64,000 nucleotides of DNA from SIAQ01 sp963767835 (GCA_963767835.1 CAVYFY010000008.1:1-64000), one strand, 5' to 3'; positions 43,437-51,641 are shown, counted from the first letter of the stretch. Numbers and translations are program-made. The notes: generated by a model from the letters alone, not told the origin.

Positions 43437-44861
43437 TCACAGCAGCGTCACCTTGTCCTGATTCCGCGTCAGCCGCTTCGACGCATTCCGCGTATCCAGC
43501 ACGTGCGGCACCTTGGCCACGACGTGATCGTAATCGACGCACTGATGATCCGTGGTGATGATTGCCATCGTGCAGCTTTCGAGCAGTTCGTCCGTCAGCG
43601 CCACATTCTCCATGATCAGGCCGTGCTCGTCGAAGCTCGCCACGTAAGGATCGTGATAGATCACTTCGGCGCCATCCGCTTGCAGGAGCTTGATGACTTC
43701 CAGGGCCGGCGATTCGCGCCAGTCGCCCAGGTCGCGCTTGTACGACACGCCCAACAGCAGAATCTTCGACTTCGACGGCGACACGCCGAGCATGTTCAGC
43801 ACCCGATGCGTTTTGTCGCGGACGAACTCCGGCATCTTGCGGTTGATCTCGCCGGCCAGGGCGATGAAGCGCGTATTGAAGTTATACTCGCGGGCCTTCC
43901 ATTCGAGATAATGCGGATCGAGCGGAATGCAGTGCCCGCCGACGCCCGGCCCCGGATAGAACGGCATGATGCCGAACGGCTTCGTGAAAGCCGCATCGAG
44001 CACTTCCCAGACATTGAGCTGCATCTTATCGCACAAGAGGGCCAGTTCGTTGACCAGCGCGATGTTGACGGCCCGGAACGTGTTCTCGAAGACCTTCACC
44101 ATCTCCGCGGCGTTGGCGCTGGAGACCGGCACCACGCGCTCGATGGTTTGCGAATAGAAGGAGACGGCGACCCGCTGCGAGTTCGGGCCGATGCCGCCGA
44201 CGACTTTCGAGGTGTTCTTGGTGGTGTAGCGGGCGTTGCCTGGATCGACGCGCTCGGGGGAATGCGACAGGAAGAAATCGACCTCGACCTTGAGGCCCGA
44301 TGATTCAAGGATCGGCAGCATGATCTCTTCGGTGGTGCCGGGGTAGGTGGTGGATTCGAGGCTGATGAGTTGGCCGGGGCGCAGGTATTTCGCCAGTTCG
44401 CGGGTGACGGCTTCGACGAATTGCAGATCGGGATTGAGATTCTTGGTGAGCGGCGTCGGCACGCAGATGACGATCACATCCATCTGGGGCACTTCATGGA
44501 AATCGCAGACGGCGCGCAAGAGGCCCTTGTGCACCAGCTCGCGCATCTCCTCGTCCTTGACATCGGGGATGTAATTCTCGCCCCGGTTAATGGTGGCGGC
44601 GCGGGCGGGGTTTTGCTCGATGCCGACGACTTTGAAGCCGACCTTGCCTTTTTCGACGGCGAAGGGGAGTCCGACGTAACCCATGCCGACGATGCCGACG
44701 ACGGCGGTGTGGTTTTGGATTTTGCCGAGGAGATCCTGAACGCGCTTTTGCACGTCCGCCTCGGAATGCTCAGCGACGATGCGCAGATGCGGGCCTTGCA
44801 GATTGCGCGGACCGATGCGGGGGGCAGGGGTGTTGCTGCGTCGTTGCGAGGGCTGCAACAT
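43437..44861 (-). CDS. UDP-N-acetylglucosamine 6-dehydrogenase (WbpA/WecC family)
   Basis: 474 residues. Rossmann motif GIVGMGYVGLPFAVEKGKVG (about residue 57), the substrate motif KVFENTFRAVNIALVNELAL, the catalytic GPGVGGHCIPLDPHYL with Cys311, and C-terminal KILLLGVSYKRDLGDWRESP with the closing HQCVDY. The VPTPL stretch (ICVPTPLTKN) is usual. It oxidises UDP-GlcNAc or UDP-ManNAc to the uronate for surface polysaccharide. No polysaccharide cluster surrounds it. The first ~40 residues are unconserved, so a later start is possible. Confidence 0.88.
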   Translation of the reverse strand: MLQPSQRRSNTPAPRIGPRNLQGPHLRIVAEHSEADVQKRVQDLLGKIQNHTAVVGIVGMGYVGLPFAVEKGKVGFKVVGIEQNPARAATINRGENYIPDVKDEEMRELVHKGLLRAVCDFHEVPQMDVIVICVPTPLTKNLNPDLQFVEAVTRELAKYLRPGQLISLESTTYPGTTEEIMLPILESSGLKVEVDFFLSHSPERVDPGNARYTTKNTSKVVGGIGPNSQRVAVSFYSQTIERVVPVSSANAAEMVKVFENTFRAVNIALVNELALLCDKMQLNVWEVLDAAFTKPFGIMPFYPGPGVGGHCIPLDPHYLEWKAREYNFNTRFIALAGEINRKMPEFVRDKTHRVLNMLGVSPSKSKILLLGVSYKRDLGDWRESPALEVIKLLQADGAEVIYHDPYVASFDEHGLIMENVALTDELLESCTMAIITTDHQCVDYDHVVAKVPHVLDTRNASKRLTRNQDKVTLL

Positions 44862-45143
44862 TGGCGGGGACTCCTTCCGTGGAAGCCGGCCTGGTTCATC
44901 ATGAAGCCAGGCATCGATGCGGGCTGTCGTTTATAAAAAAACGTCCGGTTTGTCTCAAGGGCAAAATTGGGCAGGGTAGGAAGCGGCGCGAGGCGCACCG
45001 ATACGCTTCAAAATCGGCAACGGAGGACGAGATACTTGACCTCATCCAGGCGCCGAAGCCGGCCGCGGCGCAACATGCCCTAGCAATTTCATGACACTCG
45101 CGGTACACCCCCTCGCCTCAAGAAATCCAAATCGGAGGGGAGC

Positions 45144-46524
45144 ATGACCGATCCTGCCCAGAGCACGAAGACGCCCCGATTTGCCAAGGTTTGGCGGCTG
45201 GGGCGCTATGGCGTGTGCGGCGTGGTGCTGTCGGTTTGCGCCCTCGTCGTGCTCGAATCGGTCGTCCTGGAGCCGTTCCACATTCCGACTGGGAGCATGG
45301 CGCCGGCGCTGCGTGGACATCATCGCATCGCGGTTTGTCCGTGCTGTGGGCAAGAAGTTGTCGTCGGCCGTGCCGGCGCAGATGCGGACGGCAGCGGACA
45401 GGCGCGTTTCTATCGCAAGGCCTTTTGCCAAAACTGCGGACTTTTCCCGATTCCGCTTGGCACCGGCCCGGAAATCCCCGGCGACAAGATTCTCGTCAAT
45501 CGCACCGCGTTCCTGTTACGAGCCCCGACGCGCTGGGAGATTGTCGTGTTTCGCCTGCTGGGTTCCTTCTATATCAAGCGCGTGCTCGGGCTGCCCGGCG
45601 AGGAGATTCTGATTCACGACGGCGATGTCTACGTGAACGGCGAATTGCTGCGGAAAAGTTTCGCACAGGCCCGGCGGATGGCGTTGTTAATATTCGATCA
45701 AGAGCATGCGCCGCCCGAGCGCTGGGATTTTTCGCTTGCAGGCAGCCCCTCACCCCTGGCCCCTCTCCCCCAGGGGGCGAGGGGAAAAATTCGCTTGGAT
45801 GGCCAAACGTCACCAAGTAGCGCGACCTATCGGAACTATTTGTCGGCGTCGAAAAAATACGAGGCGATTCGGGACGAATATGCGTATAACGGCGGCGTTC
45901 ATGCAGACAGCGAATGCGTTCACGATTTCCTGATCGAGACGGAGATCGAGATTGCCGCCGGCGATGGCACGGTGTCGCTGCGATTGTGCGATGGCGGCGA
46001 TTGGGTTGAAGTGATGCTGCCGATCGGCGAAGCGCGGCCGGTGGAAGCGTTCGCCTGGCCGATCTCCGAGCCGGGCCAGACACGAAAGCTCGGCGAAAGT
46101 GACGCGCCCGTTCGCCATGTATGCGGGGAGGCGCTGCCGCGTCGAGCTGGCATTCGTCGATCGCCGGCTCACGCTGGTGGTGGACGGCCAGCAATGGCTC
46201 AGCGCCGACCTCCCGGCGCTCAAGGAACGTGCCGGCGTTGAACGGCCCTTCCAGGCCCAGGTCGACGGGGTTTGCGCCCGCTTGCACAGCTTCCGCCTAT
46301 TTCGCGATGTTCATTACGGCCAGCAAGGGACCAATGGGGTGCATGGCAAATCGGTGCGGCTTGGCGCGGACCAGCTCTTCCTCCTGGGCGATAATAGCCC
46401 CAACTCGGAAGACAGCCGCTTCTGGCCCGAGCAAGGCCGTGTCGAGGCGGCGAGTCTGGTCGGCGCGGCCCTGCTCATGCATGGGTCAAGCCAGCCACGC
46501 GCCGGCATGCGCTGGCTTCCGTGA
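45144..46524 (+). CDS. lepB: Signal peptidase I with zinc-ribbon and long insertion (one frame break)
   Basis: Joined, about 460 residues. N-terminal helix (YGVCGVVLSVCALVVLESVV), catalytic Ser51 in HIPTGSMAPAL, and Lys145 in FYIKRVLGLPGEE. Between them is a zinc-ribbon-like pair (CPCCGQEVV ... CQNCGLF). Then comes a ~190-residue insert (partly a translated repeat), and the closing LFLLGDNSPNSEDSRFWPE. One base is off near 46110. The S26 fold with Zn ribbon is typical of planctomycetes. It removes signal peptides at the outer face of the inner membrane. A second S26 locus follows directly. Confidence 0.85.
45745..45789. repeat. Palindromic CCCTCTCCC-type element inside the signal peptidase gene
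   Basis: CCCCTCTCCC CCAGGGGGC GAGGGG with a left flank CCCCTCACCCC, translated as PSPLAPLPQGARGK within the long insert between the Lys motif and the C-terminal strands. Same family as at 7583 and 13287, but read in a different frame. Confidence 0.7.
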
Positions 46525-46579
46525 TGGGAACTCATAAAATTGCTGTTTCGCCAGAATCGCCAAGATAGTCAGGTGCTGC

Positions 46580-47026
46580 ATGGCCGATGAGAACCCGCCG
46601 ACGCCGAACCAGCCGATTCCCGCCGGCGCCGTCACTGCCGAGCCGATGAACGTGCCGCCCATCCCGCTCGACCCGTCCAAGAAGCCAACCGCGACTCCGA
46701 CGCCCGTCCTGCCCAAGCAGCCAACCGAGGTCAAAGACAGCTTCCGCGAGTTGCTCGAGACCATCGTCTTTGTCGTCGTCTTGGTCTTGATGCTGAAAAC
46801 CTTTCTCGCCGAGGCCTTCGTCATCCCGACCGGCTCGATGGCGGACACGCTGCTCGGCTATCACTTCAAGGTCAAGTGCGAGCAGTGCGGCAAGGAAAAT
46901 CTGGTGAACGCGAGCGCCGAAGCGGAAACACCCAATGCACCGCGGGTCGCAAAATGCCTGTGCGAAAACTGCGGCCACATCAACGTGATGCATCGCCCCG
47001 AATTGCTGAAAGGGGTCGGCCCATGA
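46580..47026 (+). CDS. Signal peptidase I, N-terminal part (catalytic Ser, zinc ribbon)
   Basis: 148 residues. Pro-rich cytosolic leader, membrane helix (LLETIVFVVVLVLMLKTFLA), Ser86 in FVIPTGSMADTLLGY and a zinc ribbon (CEQCGKENL ... CLCENCGHI). The general-base Lys and the C-terminal strands are absent here and lie on the next gene. The TGA overlaps the ATG of that gene (ATGA). Either a true split enzyme with the two halves co-translated, or one protein broken by an indel near 47020. Confidence 0.75.
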   Translation: MADENPPTPNQPIPAGAVTAEPMNVPPIPLDPSKKPTATPTPVLPKQPTEVKDSFRELLETIVFVVVLVLMLKTFLAEAFVIPTGSMADTLLGYHFKVKCEQCGKENLVNASAEAETPNAPRVAKCLCENCGHINVMHRPELLKGVGP

Positions 47027-48516
47027 CACTGAAACGCTGGATTCTGCTGGCCGTGATGTTCGGCGTGCTCACCGGTTGCAATGACGCGTACGATTCGGGC
47101 GATCGCGTCCTGGTCACCAAGGTCAACGAATCGATCATGGGCCCGAGCCGTTACGACGTGGTGGTCTTCAAGTATCCGAAGGGGCCGGTGGACAAGAATA
47201 CGCCCAAGAATTACATCAAGCGGCTGCTCGGCTTGCCGGGCGAAATCCTGGCGATCTTCTTTGGCCGCGTCTACCATCGCGTGCCGGAGAATCCGGACAA
47301 TCCGTTCTACGCGGACAGCCAGGATCCCAATGTTAACAAGCTCGATCTTTGGCAAAGCCAGTACATGCACACCAATGAAGACAAAGCGCGGGCGTGGTTC
47401 AAGGAAGGGAAATTCACGATCCTGCGCAAGCCGCCGGCGGTCATGATGGCGCTGCGCCGCATCGTTTACGACAATGACTTTCCAGCAAAGGACCTCGTCG
47501 GCAAGCTTGACCGCTGGAGCCCTCGTGCCGACAGCACCTGGAAATCGGACAAGGCCAATGCCTTCAGCAGTGACGGCAAGACGGCGGACAAGATGGATTG
47601 GCTCCGCTATCAACACCTGGTCCGCCCCGATCAGATAGATGGCCGCGACAACCAACCCCTCGCCGCCGTCAAGAAGATGCTCATCCTCGATACCCTCGAT
47701 TACAACACTTCGATCGTCCAGGGGCAGAGCGATCAGGACTTTTTCAATACGATGTACGCCCAGGCTCACTGGGTCGGCGATCTGATGCTGGAGTGCAATG
47801 TCGAGGTCGTCGAATCCAAGGGGGAGTTCTGCATCGAATTGAGCCGGGGCGTCAACCGCTTCCAGGCCAACTTCGATCTCGCGGCCGGCACTTGCACGCT
47901 CTACCGCCTGACCGGCGCCGGTCCGAACAGCCACCGCGAAGACAAGCCGCTCGCCGTCAGGCCGACGAGCCTCAAAGCGCCCGGCAATTACCTCGTTCGC
48001 TTCGCCAACTTCGACGCCGGCCTCACCGTCTGGGTCGATCGCGATCTCCCCTTCCGCGACTGCAAGGAATGCGAATACGATCCGGCTGAAGTGCGCGGAC
48101 CCAAGGAAAAGGACCTCACCGATCAAAATATCGACGACCGCCGCGGCCCGACCGACAACGATTTCGAGCCGGCCAGCATCGGCAGCAAGGGGGCCAACGT
48201 CAAGATTTCCCACCTGCGTCTGTGGCGCGACATCTATTACAGCACCACCATCCCAACCGGGCGAGGCAACACCGATTTCGAAGGCATCCAGATGACCCGC
48301 GAGGACTGGTCGTACGGTTCAAAGCAGCTCGATGAAATGCGCAAGAACATGCATTTCGTGACGATGTATGTGCAGCCGGGCCATTATCTCTGCCTGGGGG
48401 ACAACAGCCAGGCCAGCTCCGACAGCCGCGATTGGGGCCTGGTGCCACAGCGCTTGATGCTGGGCCGAGCGCTGGCGGTGTATTATCCCCTTGGCCGCAT
48501 GGGACCGATTCGATAA
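47023..48516 (+). CDS. Signal peptidase I, C-terminal part (catalytic Lys) with large insert
   Basis: 497 residues. It carries the rest of the S26 fold: DSGDRVLVTKVNES, SRYDVVVFKYPKGPV, Lys66 in NYIKRLLGLPGE, a ~290-residue insert (largely beta, FCIELSRGVNRFQANF), and LCLGDNSQASSDSRDWGLVP. The N-terminus MTLKRWILLAVMFGVLTGC looks like a lipoprotein signal with lipobox LTGC. That fits neither a cytosolic start nor a continuous S26 chain well. It could be a second membrane segment of a joined protein, or a real membrane anchor. Confidence 0.75.
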   Translation: MTLKRWILLAVMFGVLTGCNDAYDSGDRVLVTKVNESIMGPSRYDVVVFKYPKGPVDKNTPKNYIKRLLGLPGEILAIFFGRVYHRVPENPDNPFYADSQDPNVNKLDLWQSQYMHTNEDKARAWFKEGKFTILRKPPAVMMALRRIVYDNDFPAKDLVGKLDRWSPRADSTWKSDKANAFSSDGKTADKMDWLRYQHLVRPDQIDGRDNQPLAAVKKMLILDTLDYNTSIVQGQSDQDFFNTMYAQAHWVGDLMLECNVEVVESKGEFCIELSRGVNRFQANFDLAAGTCTLYRLTGAGPNSHREDKPLAVRPTSLKAPGNYLVRFANFDAGLTVWVDRDLPFRDCKECEYDPAEVRGPKEKDLTDQNIDDRRGPTDNDFEPASIGSKGANVKISHLRLWRDIYYSTTIPTGRGNTDFEGIQMTREDWSYGSKQLDEMRKNMHFVTMYVQPGHYLCLGDNSQASSDSRDWGLVPQRLMLGRALAVYYPLGRMGPIR

Positions 48517-48522
48517 TTACGC

Positions 48523-48528
48523 TATAAT
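48523..48528 (+). promoter_or_regulatory. Possible -10 element before the MEMO-like gene
   Basis: A perfect TATAAT six bases after the signal peptidase stop, 35 bases before the preferred ATG at 48563. No convincing -35 lies 17 bases upstream. It suggests the MEMO-like gene has its own promoter. Confidence 0.35.
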
Positions 48529-48562
48529 GATGGAAGTCCGACCCGATGCAGGGACTTTCATC

Positions 48563-49762
48563 ATGCTCCCCGAGCGCCCGCAACTACGGTCCTACCTCGA
48601 GTTCGCCGACGATCCGAGCCGTCCCGAACAGGTTTATGTCGTCGATCGCCTGGGCTTGGCCGATCCATTGGCTTTGAGCCGGACGGAGTTCACCTGGCTC
48701 GATTGGCTCGACGGCGCGCATTCCATCACTGACATCCATGCCGAGTTGACGCGCGGGCAGCCGGCGCCGATCGAGCGCCTGCATGAATGGCTGACACACC
48801 TGGAGCGAGGGCTGTTGCTGGAATCGCCGCGCTTCCACGAGGTTGTCCGCGACCCGGTGCGGCCGCCGCGCTGCATCGGTTGCTACGAAGGCCATCCGGA
48901 TGCGTTGCGCCGGCAATTGCGGCGGTTGTTCACGCACCCGCAAGCCGCCGGATTGCCTCGCCGTGGTCGGCCCGATGGATCGCTGCGGGCCGTGCTGGTA
49001 CCGCATATCGATTACGCCCGCGGCGGGATCAGCTATACGCACGCATTCCGGGAAGTCGTCGAGAAATGCGACGCCTCGCTTTTCGTCATCATCGGCACCT
49101 CGCACCATAGCGCCCACCGCTTCACGCTGACCCGCAAGCATTTCCGCACGCCGCTCGGCATAGTTGCCACGGATCGGGAACATGTCGATCGTCTCGTCAA
49201 GCACTTCGGCGCCGGCCTGTTTGACGATGAATGGCTCGCGCATTTCCCGGAGCATTCGATCGAGCTGGAGGTGGTCATGTTGCAATATCTCTACGAGAAC
49301 GTGCGGCCGATCCGCATCGTGCCGCTGGTCGTCGGCTCTTTTCACGATTGCGTGCGCGCCGGGACATCGCCGCTGGAGCAAGCCGAGATCGCGGGGCTGG
49401 TTCATGCGCTCAAGAAGGCCGAGGAGGAAGCGAAGGAGCCGATCTGCTATCTCATCAGCGGGGATTTGGCCCACATCGGCCCGAAATTCAACCAGGGGCA
49501 ACGGCTCGACGATGGCCTGCTCCGCCACAGCCTGCACCAGGATCAGAGCCTGCTGCGCCACGCCGAGGCCATCGACAGCGCCAGCTATTTCCGGGTGATC
49601 GCCGATGAGGACGACGCACGTAACATCTGTGGCCTGCCGCCGACCTTCGCCGCGCTCGAAGCGATCCGCCCAAGCTGCGGCAAGCTGCTGCATTACGACC
49701 GCTACATTCATCCGCACGGCTACGAGAGCGTCAGTTTCGCGAGCATGGCGTTTTATCGGTGA
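48563..49762 (+). CDS. MEMO-like protein (AmmeMemoRadiSam system protein B)
   Basis: 399 residues. A ~110-residue N-terminal domain (LDWLDGAHSITDIHAELTRG resembles a winged helix) precedes the MEMO fold: LRAVLVPHIDYARGGISYTH (metal-site His), FVIIGTSHHSAHRFTLTRKH (second His), EHSIELEVVMLQYL, LISGDLAHIGPKF and ICGLPPTFAALE (Cys). These are the iron-binding His/His/Cys of MEMO1. In other bacteria it is linked to AMMECR1 and a radical SAM protein; neither is here. AGGGA stands before the ATG at 48563. An ATG at 48527 would overlap the TATAAT. Confidence 0.85.
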   Translation: MLPERPQLRSYLEFADDPSRPEQVYVVDRLGLADPLALSRTEFTWLDWLDGAHSITDIHAELTRGQPAPIERLHEWLTHLERGLLLESPRFHEVVRDPVRPPRCIGCYEGHPDALRRQLRRLFTHPQAAGLPRRGRPDGSLRAVLVPHIDYARGGISYTHAFREVVEKCDASLFVIIGTSHHSAHRFTLTRKHFRTPLGIVATDREHVDRLVKHFGAGLFDDEWLAHFPEHSIELEVVMLQYLYENVRPIRIVPLVVGSFHDCVRAGTSPLEQAEIAGLVHALKKAEEEAKEPICYLISGDLAHIGPKFNQGQRLDDGLLRHSLHQDQSLLRHAEAIDSASYFRVIADEDDARNICGLPPTFAALEAIRPSCGKLLHYDRYIHPHGYESVSFASMAFYR

Positions 49763-50693
49763 TGCGTGCGGGGCGGTCAAACCGCGTCGCCAGCGCTTCG
49801 ATCGATTTGGCGTGGGCTTCCCAGGAATGCGGGCCGTAGCCGCCGGAGAGGACCATTGCCAGCGGGATGCTGCGATTCCGCACTTCGGTGACAACGTAAA
49901 GATCGCGCTCGACCATCTGCGGCACCGTCAAGCGCAGGGAGGTCAAGGGATCGGTGGCGAGGACATCGGACCCGGCGTTATAGACGACGAAATCGGGGGC
50001 GAAGCGATCGAGAGCCGCGGGCAGGCAATCGTGAAGGATGCGCAGATATTCCGCGCCGCCCAGGTCGGAAGCAAGCGGGACCGGCCAATCCTCCTGTATT
50101 TTCGGCTGCGGGAAGATCGCGTCCTCGAAGAAATCGAGGACGTGCGCCCAGGGCCAGGGGCGGAGCGCGTCGGCGTTGCCGTTGCCTTGGTGGGCGTCGG
50201 TGTCGATGACGAGGGCCGAGCGAAACGGTTGTTCTTCATGGAGATTGGCGAGGGCGACGGGGGTGTCGGCGTAGACGCAGAAGCCGTCCCCCTTGTTGCG
50301 GCTGGCGTGATGGAACCCGCCGCCGATGTTAATCGCGAAGCCCTGTTCGCGCGCCAGCCGGCAGGCCCGAATCGTGCCCCCCGTCGCCCAGCGCATCGGC
50401 TCCAGCACGTGGCTGTCCAAGAATCCGTTGGGCAGGAAGGAAATCACCCAGACTTCAAGAATGGATTTCAGCACGCCGTTCTTGTGCAGCGAATCCAGAT
50501 ACGCCGCCGAGTGCAGGCGTAACAGCTCCTCTTGGGTGCAAGGGCTCGGCGTCACGAAATCGCCCTCGTGGCGAAACCCCTGGGCGATCAACCAATCGTG
50601 AATGCGGCGATACTTGATGCTGTCGAAGGGATGGAGATATTCCAGGCCGTAAGCGGAGATATTGTAATGCGGACTGTAAATGAGAGGAACCAT
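49731..50693 (-). CDS. Histone-deacetylase-superfamily amidohydrolase
   Basis: 320 residues of the zinc-dependent arginase/deacetylase fold. Opening LIYSPHYNISAYGLEYLHPF, active-site stretch FAINIGGGFHHASRNKGDGF (the two charge-relay His), VIDTDAHQGNGNAD (zinc Asp and His), YNAGSDVLATDPLT (second zinc Asp) and LSGGYGPHSW. It is closest in layout to the class IV/AcuC-like group; the substrate in bacteria may be acetyl-lysine, polyamine or small amides. It converges on the MEMO-like gene with a 31-base overlap. Start at 50693 chosen before the first conserved strand. Confidence 0.88.
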   Translation of the reverse strand: MVPLIYSPHYNISAYGLEYLHPFDSIKYRRIHDWLIAQGFRHEGDFVTPSPCTQEELLRLHSAAYLDSLHKNGVLKSILEVWVISFLPNGFLDSHVLEPMRWATGGTIRACRLAREQGFAINIGGGFHHASRNKGDGFCVYADTPVALANLHEEQPFRSALVIDTDAHQGNGNADALRPWPWAHVLDFFEDAIFPQPKIQEDWPVPLASDLGGAEYLRILHDCLPAALDRFAPDFVVYNAGSDVLATDPLTSLRLTVPQMVERDLYVVTEVRNRSIPLAMVLSGGYGPHSWEAHAKSIEALATRFDRPARITDKTPCSRN

Positions 50694-50731
50694 GACGGGA
50701 GCACCCTCGCAAGCTGGCACTCCATTATAGG

Positions 50732-51196
50732 TCAGTTTCCCGTTGTCCGACGAAGATCATTGATTTCCAAAAAGCGCTCGGCCCAGCGGTAGTGGTCGAG
50801 CAGGCCGGCGGTGGATCGGCCGAGCAGATGATGCGCGATGAAGAGGGCTTCAATGGAGGCGAGGCCGTTGGCCGGGTCCGTGCCCAGTTTGGAGACGCGC
50901 GGATAGGCGGTTTGCCAACCGCCGAGCGAGCGCGCTGGGACGGCGGTGAACTGGGAATTCATCTTGCTTGCCGAGCGCCAGCTGCCGTCCAGCAACAGCA
51001 GCCCCGCGCCGTCATCGGCCGCCGAGAGCGCCGGGCCCTCCGCCGCCAGGCGGATGTATCCCTCGAAACCCGGCCGATCAACAAGCGGATAGGTTAGGAT
51101 GCGCACATCGGCGCGGCCCTGCAGCGGCAGGATCGAGCACTTCTTCGGATTCTCGCGCGGATGGCGGACGATGATCGTGATCGGATAGTCGGCCAT
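50732..51196 (-). CDS. Tsr3-like (RLI/DUF367-type) protein
   Basis: 154 residues. HPRENPKKCSILPLQGRADV at the N-terminus, GLLLLDGSWRSASKM, RSLGGWQTAYPRVSKLGTDP, GLASIEALFIAHHLLGRSTA and a C-terminal LLDHYRWAERFLEIND match the pattern of Tsr3. In eukaryotes and archaea that enzyme transfers an aminocarboxypropyl group from SAM to small-subunit rRNA. Bacterial copies are uncommon and their target is unknown. It lies just upstream of the HDAC-like gene on the same strand, 39 bases apart, so both may be one unit. Confidence 0.65.
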   Translation of the reverse strand: MADYPITIIVRHPRENPKKCSILPLQGRADVRILTYPLVDRPGFEGYIRLAAEGPALSAADDGAGLLLLDGSWRSASKMNSQFTAVPARSLGGWQTAYPRVSKLGTDPANGLASIEALFIAHHLLGRSTAGLLDHYRWAERFLEINDLRRTTGN

Positions 51197-51241
51197 GCGG
51201 GTTCTCGTTTTCCCAGGGACAGCCGTCTCTGGGCTTTCGTG

Positions 51242-51247
51242 TATAAT
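51242..51247 (+). promoter_or_regulatory. Possible -10 element for the selenoprotein gene
   Basis: TATAAT 44 bases before the ATG at 51291. A hairpin-forming stretch (CCCAGGGAC and GTCTCTGGG, 51212-51233) lies immediately upstream and might be an operator or a terminator. No clear -35 hexamer. Confidence 0.35.
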
Positions 51248-51290
51248 GGGATTATAGGGAGAGCAACATCACTGATGAAAGGATCCGATC

Positions 51291-51527
51291 ATGCACGTGG
51301 AACTGAAGTATTGCTCGATGTGAAACTACGAGCCGCAAGCCGTCAGTTTGACGAGCAAGCTCCTGAACGAGTACAAGCAGCGCATCAACGACCTGAAGCT
51401 GGTCCCGGGCAGCGGCGGCTGCTTCGAGTTGACGGTGGACGGCGAACTGCTTTACTCCAAGTTGCACACGGGCCGTTTCCCTGACGAAAAGGCCATGGTC
51501 GAAGCGGTGGGCAAGCGTTTGCGCTAG
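51291..51527 (+). CDS. SelW/Rdx-family selenoprotein (in-frame TGA read as selenocysteine)
   Basis: 78 residues if the TGA at 51321-51323 is read through: MHVELKYCSMUNYEPQAVSL, then the Rdx continuation LLNEYKQRINDLKLVPGSGG, CFELTVDGELLYSKLHTGRF, and PDEKAMVEAVGKRLR-stop. The CxxU at the end of the first strand is exactly the redox motif of SelW/SelT/SelH thioredoxin-like proteins. GSGGCFE and the SK...GRFPDE stretch are the family's C-terminal signature. AAAGGA lies before the ATG. A small stem-loop follows the TGA at SECIS distance. The role is presumably redox, with U and C as the active pair. If the TGA were a stop, the peptide would be ten residues and the conserved part untranslated. 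Confidence 0.85.
51324..51362 (+). promoter_or_regulatory. Candidate bacterial SECIS stem-loop
   Basis: Directly after the TGA, CGTCA (51341-51345) and TGACG (51349-51353) pair around the three-base loop GTT. GAGC (51330-51333) and GCTC (51359-51362) can pair below an internal loop. The apical loop starts with G and lies 22 bases from the TGA. Bacterial SECIS elements need such a loop G at roughly 16-37 bases. Predicted by eye, not folded. Confidence 0.55.
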
Positions 51528-51545
51528 GCGGGCGGGGTTGGCCGT

Positions 51546-51607
51546 TAGAATCGCGTCAGTCCATTTCTTTTGCTTCTTGGGCAGGCGCGATTTTAGTCTT
51601 TTTTTGC
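51546..51607 (+). terminator. Possible terminator after the selenoprotein gene
   Basis: AATCGCG and CGCGATT can pair across a loop of about 34 bases, followed by TTAGTC and a run of seven T. The long loop makes this a weak candidate. Confidence 0.3.
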
Positions 51608-51641
51608 TAACTCCAGGCAAGATGCTAACTCCAGGCAAGAT
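51606..51641 (+). repeat. Two tandem copies of GCTAACTCCAGGCAAGAT
   Basis: Exact 18-base direct duplication (51606-51623, 51624-51641) in the 463-base gap before the giant gene. The remainder of this gap shows no gene; it may hold the giant gene's promoter and a long leader. Confidence 0.75.

Noticed and set aside
43398..44303. A 301-codon plus-strand frame opposite the nucleotide-sugar dehydrogenase
   Set aside because: Antisense to a complete, motif-rich enzyme gene; no motif or ribosome-binding site of its own.
47023..47085. The C-terminal signal peptidase part as a simple lipoprotein gene
   Set aside because: The lipobox-like LTGC is followed at once by the conserved SGDRVLVTK of S26 peptidases, so it belongs to that fold whatever its anchor.
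46861..48213. A 450-codon minus-strand frame opposite the second signal peptidase locus
   Set aside because: Antisense to conserved S26 sequence; composition typical of shadow frames.
51040..51180. SAM riboswitch or other leader upstream of metK (checked at 31048-31195)
   Set aside because: The leader before metK lacks the S-box core, and no other aptamer pattern was found. The TATAAT alone does not support a riboswitch.
51321..51323. The TGA as an ordinary stop, or the locus as a pseudogene
   Set aside because: The codons after it carry the conserved C-terminal half of the Rdx family, and the TGA is at the known selenocysteine position with a SECIS-like loop.
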